DNA of 64,000 nt from Adiantum capillus-veneris (lineage: Eukaryota; Streptophyta; Polypodiopsida; Polypodiales; Pteridaceae). Below, one piece after another: positions 45,072-56,813 of this stretch. The number at the start of each line of letters is the position of its first letter. Positions within the stretch are counted from its first letter, which is position 1. Below the pieces are notes generated by a model, which made no database searches, had not been told where the DNA came from, and saw only the letters and a list, made by a program, of their open reading frames with translations. The stretch spans positions 8,133,497-8,197,496 of the forward strand of contig CM043964.1 of the NCBI GenBank assembly GCA_014529385.2, read 5' to 3'. Made by a program: the position numbers and the translations under genes.

Positions 45072-45900
45072 ATGACAATGGAGATCATCTTGGAGAATCA
45101 GGACCTTCTTGACGTTGTTAATGTCACAATGCAGTACCCACCTCAAGCCAACCTTGTAACTGTTGTTAAGATGCAAGAGATTGCTAATTGAAAAGCCATT
45201 GGCCTAAGTGCAAGGGTGGAATTACTCCTCTATATGGAGGACATACAAAAGCAGGCCATGAGAACTTTGACCATTGCCCGTGACATGTGGCTCTGTCTTG
45301 AGCAAACTTTTGATAATAAGTATGTTGCTAGCCAAATCCCAATCTTAAAAAGCTGGTAAATACTTATTTTATAGATGACCAAGACATTCTCAAATCAATA
45401 GGTTCTTCACTTCTTCTGTTGGATGAGATCCTTGTTTCTGGAGTGGCTCTCTCCATGAGTTTCCAAGCGATGCTCTTATTGGATTCACTACCATCATCAT
45501 GACAGTCCTTCATTACTACAAAGTCTGCCATGCATCTCCCCATCCCAACACTTGTCCCTGCAATCCTTCAAGAAAACACACTCTACACCATTGTAACAAC
45601 ATCCTCAAATAGCCCCACTATGGACATGTTTGATCGGACATCTAAAAAGCAAACTTACCAATCCCATACTGGTTCACAAAGAAAAGGCTTTCTTCGGTCA
45701 AATTATTTTCAATCATTTACCAGTAGCAATTGTGGGAGGAAACCAATTGCTAGCACAAGGGAACGCAAAGGAATGGAATCCATGCAAATTATTATTAGAA
45801 CTAAAATTGGATCTAATTCACCCCATTCTAATAGCCCAAGCAACTCCGCAACTAATTCTTCATATGACCTGATAGTGCTGCCAATCTGGCTTTTGTATAG
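45072..45900 (+). pseudogene. Ty1/copia gag fragment
   Basis: Plus strand from ATG 45072: MEIILENQDLLDVVNVTMQY, then QKQAMRTLTIARDMWLCLEQ and TFDNKY match the N-terminal copia gag pattern. A TGA stands at the position of an expected Trp (AN*KAIGLSA). After a shift near 45345 the next frame reads LVNTYFIDDQDI, LLLLDEILVSGVALS and LLLDSLPSS, then QSFITTK, the usual copia gag C-terminal half. No knuckle, protease or RT follows. Confidence 0.65.
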
Positions 45901-45929
45901 GGTCCATATAAGATTCTTATACGAATAGA

Positions 45930-46229
45930 GATATAATGGCAAAGCGGCTACCCCTTTCATTTGTGTTTGTAGAAATGAAGAATCTACTGTCGTGCATCAT
46001 ATGGTGTGCGTGCACACACTCACGTGCGCACGCGCACACACACACACACATGTCCCGGTGTAGGAGACAATTAAGATGGATTAGGAGAGAGACACAACCG
46101 CTCACTTTGCATTCACTTGTTATCTCCATAATTAAGTAGAGATTTCCAAAATATTCATAGAGATGTGATAATGTGTCATAATCACCTAAAAAAGCCTTGC
46201 ATATTAGAACCTTACAACACTCCCCCTTA
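45930..46229 (-). mobile_element. Copia LTR edge and PPT (partial)
   Basis: The minus strand reads CTTAAGGGGGAG then TGTTGTAAGGTTC, the PPT/LTR junction typical of plant copia elements, at 46219/46220. Just upstream a minus frame reads VSSTCHVTNNPLQRVSLKGEC, resembling a copia polyprotein C-terminus. The other LTR end was not located. It is opposite in strand to the gag fragment, so a different element. Confidence 0.45.
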
Positions 46230-47531
46230 AGAGAAACTCTTTGTAGAGGGTTATTAGTGACATGACATGTAGAAGAGACCTTCATGAATACAATAGCTTT
46301 GATTACAACATGCTTGAATTAGCAAGAGAATTAGTGCATTTGTGATGTATTGGTACTCCTCTCTAGTACTTCAATTTGAATATCTAGTTGCCGCATACAC
46401 ATTGTATATTTATAAAACTCAAGCATTGTATCCATCTCAGGATCGTAAGGCACCAGATCCTCATCAACAAAGTGTATCTTATCATCACGCACCCCTAGAT
46501 AAGTTGCCTATTTCTACTCTCCATTTTTGTCTAAATTGTGAAAAATAGATAGCATGTGCATGCACATCAATATAAATCACATTTTACTTTATATCTCATA
46601 ACTACATTCTCGCATTATCTTGTTGTGTGTTTGGAGTTTTTGATGGCATTTTTCATCATTTGGTGAGTGTTTTGTGTTTTGCCTTGTTGTTTTAAAGTGC
46701 TATGCATACCATGTTTTCATTGTGATCATATTAACTTACACTGCAACCACATTCCTTGTTAGAAAACACTGGTTGCATACCTCATACTACTAGACGAGGG
46801 GCCTGGGTCTCTCTTTTACTTCTAAAGGTGTACAAGGTTGGGGGGTTCTACTTTTTTATCTCTTTCTAGATAATTTTGAGACACTCATTTTGCTTCCTAT
46901 TGTTGTTTATCTCTCTCTTTCTTCTCCTCTATCACATCTCTCACTAGAACTGACCCACTACTGTCTTGGCTCAACTCTCTACAAATTATCCCTTGAGAAT
47001 GAATAACTTGATCTTCCCACTCCACAAGGATTGTAGCACACCATGGTATAGGTTTTGTATCTTCTCCATAAATGCAACAATCTCATCATCTTACACCAAA
47101 TTATAAGGAGAGTAGGCAGCCACATTGACAACATTGGTCATACCATCACCACTGTGGAGCTTCAAAATCAAATTTGAAGATTATAAAAAGAAATTATAAC
47201 GGGTTTCAATCGCATGCATGCGCATCCAATAATTAATGTGCCTAAGTCAACGTCACAATTCTATTAAGTGTCTCATTATACCTTCATGTAAATTTTTTTC
47301 TTTCTACAATAGCCACTACACCATGTCAACAAACATTGAAGACACTCACCACTTTGACTTCAAGCATGGCTTGCCTTCTCTCAACCATGTGAATCCTAAG
47401 TCTATTTACATGGTAGATATTGCCAAGGATACAGTTAATCTAGCAGATTATGATTCATGCAAATGAAAAGAATTTAAATTTGAAAAATCACGCACAACTG
47501 TACTAGAAACTAGATTGCTACATTCAATAAT
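46230..47531. other. No gene recognised
   Basis: AT-rich. A 76-codon plus frame at 47236-47466 has no recognised similarity and is probably spurious. Confidence 0.4.
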
Positions 47532-47770
47532 CACTACTAGTACGCTTTGTCACTAGGGGTGCTTTTTTTCATCGCATAAGCAACAAAAAGATATTTGCTA
47601 TCAGCATTGCTATAGAACCGTCGCCGTCATGATGCAAAAATGCCGTATAAGTGACACAAATTGGCATTTCTTATGCAACACCCACTTATGCGACACAAAT
47701 AAAACCCATTTTTTTGCATCATTTAAGTGAAATATGTCACTTAAGCGACACTTTTTTTTTCTAGCACATA
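47532..47770. mobile_element. CACTA-like transposon terminus
   Basis: It begins CACTACTAG and is followed by clustered subterminal words in both orientations: taagtgacac, ttatgcgacac, ttaagcgacac, cgcataagcaac. This layout is typical of CACTA (En/Spm) ends. No transposase frame or matching opposite end with a 3-bp TSD was found. Confidence 0.45.
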
Positions 47771-47820
47771 ATTATCAGGCTCTTGGGAGTCCAACCATAT
47801 ATGTGATTAGTTATCGAGGG

Positions 47821-47878
<58 letters not shown>

Positions 47879-47900
47879 CCTCTCTCTCACACACACACAC

Positions 47901-47942
<42 letters not shown>

Positions 47943-47953
47943 GTCTCTCTCCT

Positions 47954-47984
<31 letters not shown>

Positions 47985-47993
47985 TACACACAC

Positions 47994-48048
<55 letters not shown>

Positions 48049-48057
48049 ACTCACTCA

Positions 48058-48093
<36 letters not shown>

Positions 48094-48105
48094 AGGCTCT
48101 CATTG
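47821..48105. repeat. Mosaic (CT)n(CA)n array
   Basis: Three to four blocks, each (tc)n followed by (ac)n and usually aag, with interspersed tctg and cactcactcact variants. The long Ser-Leu frames across it are artefacts. Confidence 0.97.
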
Positions 48106-48169
48106 GATAGATCTTTAAGGTCTCTTGGAATAGTTTCCTACAACATTAAAATTCTATTCTTCTTGTTAT

Positions 48170-48173
<4 letters not shown>

Positions 48174-48222
<49 letters not shown>
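48174..48222. repeat. (CT)n microsatellite
   Basis: An uninterrupted ct run of about 48 bases. Confidence 0.97.
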
Positions 48223-48227
<5 letters not shown>

Positions 48228-48236
48228 ATTTTGGAG

Positions 48237-48267
48237 GGCACTAGGACCCCTTTGGGGGCCTAGTGCC
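48237..48267. other. Short perfect hairpin
   Basis: ggcactagg and cctagtgcc (9-bp arms) enclose acccctttggggg, itself partly self-complementary. Significance unknown. Confidence 0.6.
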
Positions 48268-51200
48268 CCCTTTGGAACAAATCCTAGCACAAAAACCACC
48301 TCTAAAGGCTAATATAGTGCACACCAAGAGGCTTATACTGTTACAAGATTTTGGATGGAAGTATCTCTTACTTCAACCTCACCCCCCAATTTTTAAATAA
48401 AAAAAGACTCCACTAGCCCCACTCCACCCCTCCCTAACTGTGCACCCTTTGGGCTTCCCTCTCTTTGTTTTTGAGGTTGCACCCTTCTTTCTCTATAGCC
48501 TATAAATATAGAGGCTTGGTTGTCCATTTTAAGGTGACATTTTTTTCACAAAAAAGCTGTCAAAAAAGAGAAATCTCACCACATCCTCTCACCACTCTGT
48601 TCAAATGGAATCTTCCTCTCAGGTTTGTAGCTTATCCTTGGTTTTGATTGTTCTTTTTTAGCTTGACATCTATGACATGTAGGATTATCCTATGACACCT
48701 GCCTTCCACCATATTTTACTAACATTTTTATGTTTGTTTTGATGGTGATGGTGACAGGTAACAGGGTGTTCCTTTGGCTAAAACATTGCAATCTAGCTCA
48801 AGCTACCAAAGTTTAAGCTTTTCTCTCTCTCCATTGTTTGTAAACAAGCATTTTTTCATTATAATGGCTTCCAATAAGAGTATTTTTGATCATTCCTGAC
48901 CACTATGTTTTAATGGTAAAAGTGGGGTCTTCATTTTGTAAATTTCTAGTAATCTACTCTCTCTCTCTCTCTCTCTCTCGTGTACACACTCAGGAACGTT
49001 GTACCTGCACTATAATAGAAAGACAACTAGTGAATTTATGCGAACACAAAATCCAAAGTATGAATGATCATAATATTGTCTTTTCTTCCTTGATACTATG
49101 CGGTTACACAAAAAATGATTGAAATGAATTGAAAATGAATGAAAAAACTTGAACATATAAACAAAAACGATTGAAACAAAGTGAATGTTAATGAACAAAC
49201 TTAACAGTCTTATACTGCAAGTAGACTAGAACTCACTGAAGCTGACTGCATATATATATCCTCAATGTATGTATATATACAGTGTCAACACCCAGACATG
49301 ATCATCTATCTTAATGCCGCTATGGCTATGTAATAGTGTCGGACTTGTCTGAATGATCCTCCTATCCTCGAACACATGAATTCTGTCCCCTAGCATGTGA
49401 AGATGTTGCAGTGTGTGTATGTTCCTCGTCTATCCTCCTACTCTCCTTCTCTTTTTCCACAAGGTTTTTACTGACCTGATCACGATCGTGTGATTAGGTT
49501 ACTAACACAAGTACACATAAAAAATACGTGATCACGTTAAGTGCTAACATGATCTTGATAGTGACCTACAAAAACTAATAGAGCTTGTAGGCCTATCGAG
49601 CTTTTTCATTTTCCTGGCGGTCCCGCAGAGCTTTAGGGTTTTTCCCGGCGGTCCTGTCAAGAAAATGAAAATGCGTGACGGACCTAAACTGTGTGTAGTA
49701 AACCTCTTCTTAATTTGGCATTTTAACTAGGAAAATCCCTGGGGAGTGTATCTGAGCGCCGGGTACAATTATCTCCTTGTGAATTGACCTAAGGTTACAG
49801 AGTCACACATCCCTTTTGGGGCTGAGCATGATTCTTAATGTAGTAACCACTTCTAAAAATATTTCAATCCTTCACTAAAAGTAAAGGTATGAAGCTAAAA
49901 AATTTGAAACTTTAAAGAGTCGTGCTCATTGTGACAAAGCCATTGGTCCATAAAAGGGCCGAAGTTGGTTTAAGAAGATGAGCATAACGAGTTGATAGTC
50001 AAGGGCCGGATGCCCTGTACTAGTGTACAGGGTATATAGATATCCTTGAAGTCTTGCATTTTTCACAATCATTGATTTGAATTGATATACATTGTCATTG
50101 CAAAATATGAGAGCTATAATCCTTAATTGGGTGAAATTAGCTTTTATATATTGAATTGGATGTATAAGGGGGCTACAATCCTTGACTGGTACAGGTAGTC
50201 CTCAATTGTGAAATTGTATTGAAGATTTCATTGCCGAGTTTTATGCATTGCGTTATATAGGGAGTTCATTATGTATTATAGAATATTGTTAGTGCATGAG
50301 ATGGCCAATCATCGACATTATTGCTTTCATGTGTGTTTTGCAAATAATTATCATTGCTTCAATGTAAATGTTGATGATTCTTTGTAGCATGTGAAAATAG
50401 TTGTGTCTTATTGTTTTCAAATTGCGGAGGATGTATAGCTAATCATTATATTTCTAATTGCATCGACAATGCCATGTAGAGAGTGCATTGCAATGTGTAT
50501 GTTCCCTCTGAACATATGTGGTTGATATATGGAATTGACTAGAGTGAATTGCAAATCTCATATTGTGTAGATTTGAGTGCTTTTGTAGTGATTGTTGTTC
50601 TAATATGTACTAAAAAAAGAAAACTATTTTTAAACCTAAACATCTAGTTCTTATGTCTTCAATATTAAATTGAAATCAATCAAGCAAAATGTTGGCAAAA
50701 GTGATCCGAATAAGGTAAATAATAGAAAAGCCCCTAGCAAACATCGATTTTGAATCTCACACCAAAGAAAATTATCTCCCAGATTTGGCCCGACAAATAG
50801 ACTTAGTATTGGAGTATAACTTGGCCTAAACAAGTTGAAGGTTTCGCCAGACAATTTCTACAAAATCCTTAAAAAGTTTTCATTGGTTCATAAGCTCTGA
50901 AAGGCAATCATTCAATTCTACATATTGTAGAAGTTGTTTTTGAGAATGAGAAATACTCAAAATTGGCAGATTTACTGAAGTGAATGATGGATGGAAGTAA
51001 AGTGATCATGTTTATGTTTATGGAAACAAAAAGAGGTTGTGATCAAGTTACTGACAACTTAAAATGGATGAATTTGCAGATTTATCTATCCATGATGATA
51101 AGAGTCAAGCTGAACGAGATTGACTTCGTTTTGAATTTAGATCTAGCAATAGCCCTATAATGACAACAACAGATGTTGCAGCTTGGGGTTTGGATGTGAA

Positions 51201-51284
51201 GGACATAAAGCACAAGAAAGCAAAACGACAAGAAAGACCACACCAACATTGGCAATGTGGTCATGTCAGGGACGAAATGAATTT
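48268..51284. other. No gene recognised; one CT tract at about 48957-48980
   Basis: AT-rich, with no frame over 80 codons that looks protein-like and no LTR pair. Confidence 0.4.
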
Positions 51285-51314
51285 GGAGGGGCGAGTGTTG
51301 ACCCATGGGTCAAC
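51285..51314. other. Purine tract followed by an 18-bp perfect palindrome; possible LTR start
   Basis: ttggaggggcgag is followed by TGTTGACCCATGGGTCAAC. The palindrome GTTGACCCATGGGTCAAC occupies 51297-51314. PPT plus TGTTGACCC is a common LTR start in plants. No second copy is in the window. Confidence 0.4.
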
Positions 51315-51846
51315 AACACGACATAACTCAATTTCCATTCCAAAGTCTTATTTTTTGAGAGTTATGAAATGATGTGGATTATGGTTAAAAACATCATTTA
51401 TAATGAGTAGTTATTCTAGCTATAGAAGTTGGGGTGAAATGGCACTTCCAAAATGTAAATACATAGGCATTTGACCGCTTGAACTCTATTTTGATTTAAC
51501 CTATCGTAGCCTTAGTAGAAAAGGTACCTAGGTCATTTTGTAAAGAGAACTTAATCATAATCAAAGTTTTAGGTTGTCATTGACTGCATGTGAGAGAGAA
51601 AGAGAGAGGGTGTGAGCTTAATCCTGATGCTACTTCCTACTCGATCATTGCATTGGAGATTCAAGTGCACGATCACAATTGGCTTGAAGAGAGCTACACA
51701 CCAACTCCAAGCATTCTTCACAAATCGGAGCACGTGTGCTAACACATCCTATTTGTGGTTGTAAGTGTATGAATTGATGTTTATTTTTTTGCGTGCAAGT
51801 AGTCATTATAATCGCGGCAACACTAGGTAGCTCCCCCAACAAAGGA

Positions 51847-51849
<3 letters not shown>
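51315..51849. other. Possible solo LTR body, otherwise unassigned
   Basis: No coding frame. If 51296 is an LTR start, an end near 51745 (ctaacaca) is possible but unproven. Confidence 0.25.

Positions 51850-51893
<44 letters not shown>
51850..51893. repeat. (CT)n microsatellite
   Basis: A pure ct run of about 43 bases. Confidence 0.97.
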
Positions 51894-51934
51894 GGTTCCC
51901 ATATAGTTTAGACATGACAGTGGTTCTAACTTTT

Positions 51935-52432
51935 GAATCCATGATCAAATCCATCAATTTGGCAATATTTAATGACACTTTTTGGGCTTCAATCTATTGA
52001 TGTAGGAAATACTGAATCTTCATTTCTTCAATAGGGTAAATAAATCCCTCCTTGAACATTCTCTCCAATAAAAAAGGAGTATGTTCACTTTCTAATGACT
52101 TAAAGCTACTTTCTTCTTGGATGACACTAGGTATGGCTAGTGGTCTAGGTCCTTATGGGGCTAATTTTTTGTAGGGCAACTATGTTTGTACTTTGGATCT
52201 GTCTAGGTGCTAGCGCTAGTTTCTTTGGGTCTCTTCTAACAAACTCCTTAATAGCTTGACTTGCTCAATCTCCTCTTTAGGGTTTGGGTAAGTTTTGATC
52301 TTCTTCTTGGGTTCCTTGGCTTCTCATCATTGTGGCTCATGACGATCCTCCTTGTTTTCTTCTTTCTTAGTGGTGTTTTTAGACTCCATGGTCTCATCTC
52401 AATCAAAGTCATCTTTAGTATTGCTCATATAC
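51935..52432 (-). pseudogene. Decayed fragment of an F4-related gag-protease region
   Basis: It aligns with F4 26870-27460: shared words include agtatgttcactttctgatg-like, cttcttggatgacactaggtatggctagtggtcta, and gcttgacttgctcaatctcctc...gggtttgggta. Identity is clearly lower than between F4 LTRs. It is open nowhere. It shows F4-like elements have been resident here for long. Confidence 0.65.
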
Positions 52433-52507
52433 CACTACAAGACATTCTTCATATTAGAGACGCTAGCACTGGGACGCTCAAACGTAAAAATCCATGGTGT
52501 CGCTATG
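52433..52507. mobile_element. CACTA-like terminus fragment
   Basis: CACTACAAGACATTC, then gacgctagc, ggacgctca, gtcgctatg and gtcgctata, compatible with a CACTA end with short subterminal repeats, truncated by the F2c LTR. Confidence 0.4.
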
Positions 52508-54107
52508 ATCGTCGCTATAAGCTAGTCACTAAGCTAGTTGAGCCAAAAAAATAAAAGAATATAAAAAATATTATGGCCCATTTGTGTGTAAATAATTCAT
52601 TATAATTAATTAATTCTATATAGGGCCTAAATATATAAAAAAATCATAATTATTTTGGTATTTACTTTAATATTTACACCTAGGTGTGCATTATTTGCCT
52701 ATGTATGCTATGTACATGGACTCACCATTACCATAATTTTTCTTACCATCTTGCATACTCTTTATTCTATATAGAAATATTTTCATGCAAGATTCTCTTA
52801 TTTTTTGTGTAACTCCACCCCAACACGAAAACTAGTTTTATTTGTGTTTCACTATTTTGATTTTCCCCATCCTATAATTATTCTCCTTTACTCTCATAAA
52901 TTAGAACACCAAAAATATTCATCTTTTTATGGTAGCCTCATAATAAAAGAGATTTATTTTTAAGTTGATCCCTTTATATTTTTCACCTATAATATTTAAA
53001 TTTTGACATGTACATATTTTCTAGACCCCTCAATATTTGATTTCCTTAGTTGTATTATTCACTTATATCATGATCTCAACAATATCTTCAATTATAGACC
53101 CACAAAATAAGGTCAATGATATGTGGCATGTATGCATGCATTATGGAGGGCTCACTCTTGGAGGCATTCAAAAGAATCATCCAAAAACGGACCCCTGAAG
53201 GACTTTGTGTAGTGGAAAAAGACAGCCGATTTTGCATAATTTTTAAAGGCCACTTGCTCTCCGAATTCAAAAATGCAATAAAAACAATAATTGTATCTCG
53301 TGAGTGGAACTTTTGTCTCGATTTTTTTCATATTTGTTTAAGCTAAAAACTGTGAGCTATGATTTTATTGGTGGACCCCAGTTTGGACCTCAGTTTGCCC
53401 ATGTTATGCAGCCACACTCCCTCTTCCACTTTATCATTTTCCTCTTTCACACACACTTATCCACTCATCATCCCCATCTCTCTCACCTCTTCTCTCTGCA
53501 CCCTACTCACTTTCTTCTCAACCTTGAAGAATAAGAGAAACCATGGTGAACTCATGCCTCCTACACACCCTTTTATTCCAACATTGACCACCTAGTCTCA
53601 TCTTTCCTCCTCCAAATTATCCATATCTATAAAAAAAACCACAAAATTCACCCTCTTCTCTTGAAACACAACATCATGGTGATTGATTACTCATCTTCAA
53701 TTACCTTGTCTCCCAAGGAAGATCCAGAGTGGAGAAAAAACGTAACGTCAAAGCTAGTGGACCATCAACGAGCGTCAAAATTGGCCCTACTCTAGACACT
53801 GGGAGCATCAACATTGTAAGAAATCCATATTTTCTTACCTCTTAAGAATTTTTCTTCCTTATTTGTACCCGACATGGATACTCCCATTGTAAATATCCAA
53901 TTTTATTTGTAAATTAAGAAAAATACTAACTCTACTAATCTACTAACACTAACCCACTATGAAAAGTCTTATCACCTCCATTTCTCTCCTCTCTCTTTTA
54001 TTCATCTATCCCCACAAACTTCTTGATAATTTCAAGCAAAAATTAGATAAATGCTAAAAATCTAGCCCAACCATGGTTAGAGGAGTAACCCTAGTCTTCA
54101 AAAATGC

Positions 54108-54115
54108 TATAAAAG
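54108..54115 (+). promoter_or_regulatory. TATA box of the F2c LTR
   Basis: tataaaag in gcTATAAAAGGAGG, like the F3 LTR promoter. Confidence 0.6.
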
Positions 54116-54572
54116 GAGGTTTTAGCTAGCACAAAAAGAATGGGGAATCCATAAGCAGAAGCACTATGCTATAGCTTAGAAGACAAGCTCAATCTCTTAA
54201 GAAGGAGCTCTTGAGTGGAATCTCATTGGCTCCTGCACATGCATGTGTTGTATTCGGGGCAATTAGCAAGGGAGCTAGCTCTATGCCATTGTAAGAGAGA
54301 GTGATAATTTTAATTGAGAGTAGGAAGCCTATATTTCTCCTACAAGTGTAAGCCCAACATTTCTTGAATCAAGGAGGGTGTATTTGGACTAAGCATGGCT
54401 ACTTTTTCTCTTTATCCAACTTGAAGTCGTGGAAAACAATGATGTGTAAGTGTCTTGATGTTTATTTCAGTTCTTGATAACTTGTCTCCGGGTGTTGTTA
54501 ACAATTTAGCCCTAGATCCCACATGCTGTAAGAGGGCAAGAGGGTGGAGAGGACTGAGCATTCTCTCTCTAT

Positions 54573-54602
54573 CTGTGTGTGTGTGTGTGTGTGTGTGTGT
54601 AC
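54573..54602. repeat. (GT)n microsatellite
   Basis: A pure gt run of about 28 bases within the F2c LTR. Confidence 0.95.
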
Positions 54603-54778
54603 GCGTCCTAGTTTGCATCCAAAACTAGGTGGTGCCCCAAATTTGTGTAGGGTTAGTTTGCAAGTTTGTGTGTGTGCTTGTTGCCTTTTTTCAACTCCCA
54701 CCCAATTGAGCAGCACGAGAGCCTAGAAGGGTGCTTAGAGTTCATTCTTCTTGTTGCCTACCCCGGACCGTCTCAAAT

Positions 54779-54797
54779 TGGTGCCCCCATGGAGGAA
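54779..54797 (+). other. Primer-binding site of F2c
   Basis: TGGTGCCCCCATGGAGGAA, 3 bases after the LTR end. Confidence 0.6.
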
Positions 54798-54852
54798 CAG
54801 CTTGTGTATGTTTTTGTGTAGGATCAACATTTAGCATAGTCAAGTAGTTTGC

Positions 54853-55065
54853 ATGAATCACGAGAAATTGTATGATCCTTTTGTTCCCATTGCAAGGCAA
54901 AAGATACACATAGTTGTTAGTACTAAGTTTCAATTTTAACGGGTAATTCGTAGGATTTTAGGTCCTCTTAGATTAGCGAAGATAAAAACTTCGATAAATC
55001 CTTTTATTTTGCCTCTCATTAGATACGATATTAGCCTGGACGTATATATTTTTGTGTTATTTTAA
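54853..55065 (+). pseudogene. smORF-B homologue in F2c, one stop
   Basis: 70 codons in one phase with a single TAA at 54937-54939 (F2b has CGA, F3 has CAA here). It retains MNHEKLYDPFVPIARQKIHI, STKFQF, ILGPLRL, INPFILPLIRYDISLDV and IFVLF, ending at TAA 55063-55065. The frame otherwise survives although the following gag is deleted and shifted. Confidence 0.65.
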
Positions 55066-55086
55066 GCATTAGGACATGCATAGGCC

Positions 55087-55857
55087 ATGGATAATGGCCC
55101 GTGGAGGCGGATACACCTACCACCTATGATGAAATTGAAATTAGAACTTCCAAGAAGTATAAGAAACTCAAGCGCCCAAGGTGAGAGGTTCCAATAGAAG
55201 GTCTTGGACCCAAAAGTAAGTCACAAGCATCGACATCTAGGGAGCTTTCTGAGGTAACGACTGAAGTGATTGTGAAGTTAAATGAATCTTTAAGCAGCCT
55301 GTCAATTCACCTTGCACAAGCTGTAGGTCCAAAGGGACAAACAAAGAAGTCTGAAGAGCGAGATTCATGACGTAGGAGAGCGACAAACAAAGAAGTCTGA
55401 AGAGCGAGATTCACTGTCAGAAGAGCGAGAGCCACAACCTAGGATAGTCTTGCAATGTTGGAACTGCGAAGAGTCTGGACATGGGATGTATAATTGTCCT
55501 TGGCCCCGTGGGGAGCCAGGGAGACCTAACTTGAATTACCCAGTGATGAATGTAGGTGAAGGAATGGGTCAACAACCAAGGCTTCTACAAAGGCCAAATG
55601 GAGCAAGACCATCTCCACAAGGGGTAGAAGGAGTTCCACCTTTGCCAAATCCAGATGTGCATGTGGTGGAGGTGACAAATTCAAATAAGATTGACATGTA
55701 AGAAAATGGCATCAAGCATGGTCGTGGAAAAGGTAAAGAGAAAGAAGGATTCGCATCACACAGTGACCATGGACAAGGCAAGAAGGCAAAGGAGACCAAG
55801 GGAGCCAAGAGGAATCGACGTCGTATCAACCTCCAAGACTTCCCTTTTGGACATGGT
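55087..55857 (+). pseudogene. F2c: smORF-A start fused to gag tail with zinc knuckle
   Basis: ATG 55087 reads MDNGPWRR, the start of the F2 smORF-A, then joins gag C-terminal sequence (from about 55180 reading IEGLGP and STSRELSEV), so most of smORF-A and gag is deleted. The knuckle at 55453-55494 is intact: C-x2-C-x4-H-x4-C (CWNCEESGHGMYNC). A duplicated stretch (ctgaagagcgagattca) occurs at 55350-55415. TAA at 55699-55701. Confidence 0.65.
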
Positions 55858-56364
55858 ATGGCTCCATACAAGCTGTTGGAAGACCTGAGAGGTAAGGGTC
55901 TTGATATCTCATGGCCTCAATTTCTTGCATTATGTCCACAAGTTAGGAGATATTTAACAAAGGCATTTAGCACTAGGAGAAAGTTAAAAGAGAGTGTGCA
56001 TGTTGTAAAAATTGCACATGCTAAAATGAATGAGGATATTACACCTATGCTAGTTTGTTACATTAAAGGAAGGTTGGTTAGGAAAGGTTTAGTGGATGGG
56101 GGGTGCACAAATTTGTATCATGACAGAGGGACTCATGCAAAGACTAGGCATGCACATCCATAAGACCCTTGAAATCAAAGTGAAAATGGTAAACAATAGC
56201 AAGGCTAGGTGTGTAGGCATTTGTAAAAATGTTTTTGTGGAGGCCTTTGGCATTAAGAAGCTAGTGGATTTCTATGTTATGTTGACCAAAGTAGATGGTT
56301 ACCCATTTATCCTAGGAAGACCATGGCTAATGAAAATGTGATCCTTGCAAGATTGGGAGAATGC
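55858..56364 (+). pseudogene. F2c: protease
   Basis: It reads DISWPQFLALCPQVRRYLTK, then KGRLVRKGLVDGG, where one extra G in the run at about 56097-56103 shifts the frame. The 56096-56341 frame then continues AQICIMTEGLMQRLGM and PFILGRPWLMKM. It is cut at 56365 by the foldback element. F2d protease is the intact comparison. Confidence 0.7.
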
Positions 56365-56813
56365 ATTAGGCAAAATTTGGACTCACAAAGGGGCCTTTTA
56401 AGGAGTTTGACTTTACCTCTCTCTACCAAAATGGGCGCATGGATAAATTTTTGCAAATAAACTCCAAAGTTGGCGGAGGTTTGACAGTTAGAATTTCCGC
56501 TTCAAGCTCTATCTACTGATATATAGCACGCCATGAGATTCCTCATATTTTAGAAGATTCTTTTTTGATTCACTTAGATTCCGACAGAGTTGTCACATCA
56601 TAGGTGAATCAAAAGAAGAATCTTCTAAAATATGAGGAATCTCATGGCTTGCTATATATCAGTAGATAGAGCTTGAAGAGGACATTCTAACTGTCAAACC
56701 TCCGCCAAATTTGCAGTTTATTTGCAAAAATTTATCCATGCGCCCGTTTTGGTAGAGAGAGGTAAAGTCAAACTCCTTAAAGGGCCCCTTTGTGAGTTCA
56801 AATTTTGCCTAAT
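56365..56813. mobile_element. 449-bp foldback (MITE-like) element
   Basis: Arms 56365-56573 and 56604-56813 are inverted copies with roughly ten mismatches, starting attaggcaaaattt and ending aaattttgcctaat, with a 30-base loop. It interrupts F2c between protease and spacer, where F2d is continuous. No clear TSD and no coding capacity. The superfamily is not assigned. Confidence 0.85.

Larger units (their letters stand above)
52508..54775 (+). repeat. F2c 5' LTR (divergent, about 2.3 kb)
   Basis: From about 52508 (aagctagtcactaagctagttgagcc) it aligns with the reverse complement of F2b 42270-44720. It includes attatgacc/tggccc...tttgtgtgtaaat, the ggtggaccccag...tgcccat motif (about 53370-53405) and a TATA box at 54108. 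It ends tctca at 54775. The first about 180 bases of the LTR are missing. Confidence 0.65.

Noticed and set aside
47734-48312. 192-codon plus-strand frame made of Ser-Leu and Thr-His runs
   Set aside because: It is a translation of the CT/CA microsatellite array; similar frames at 6264-6716, 9401-9735 and 10469-10819 are also low-complexity by-products.
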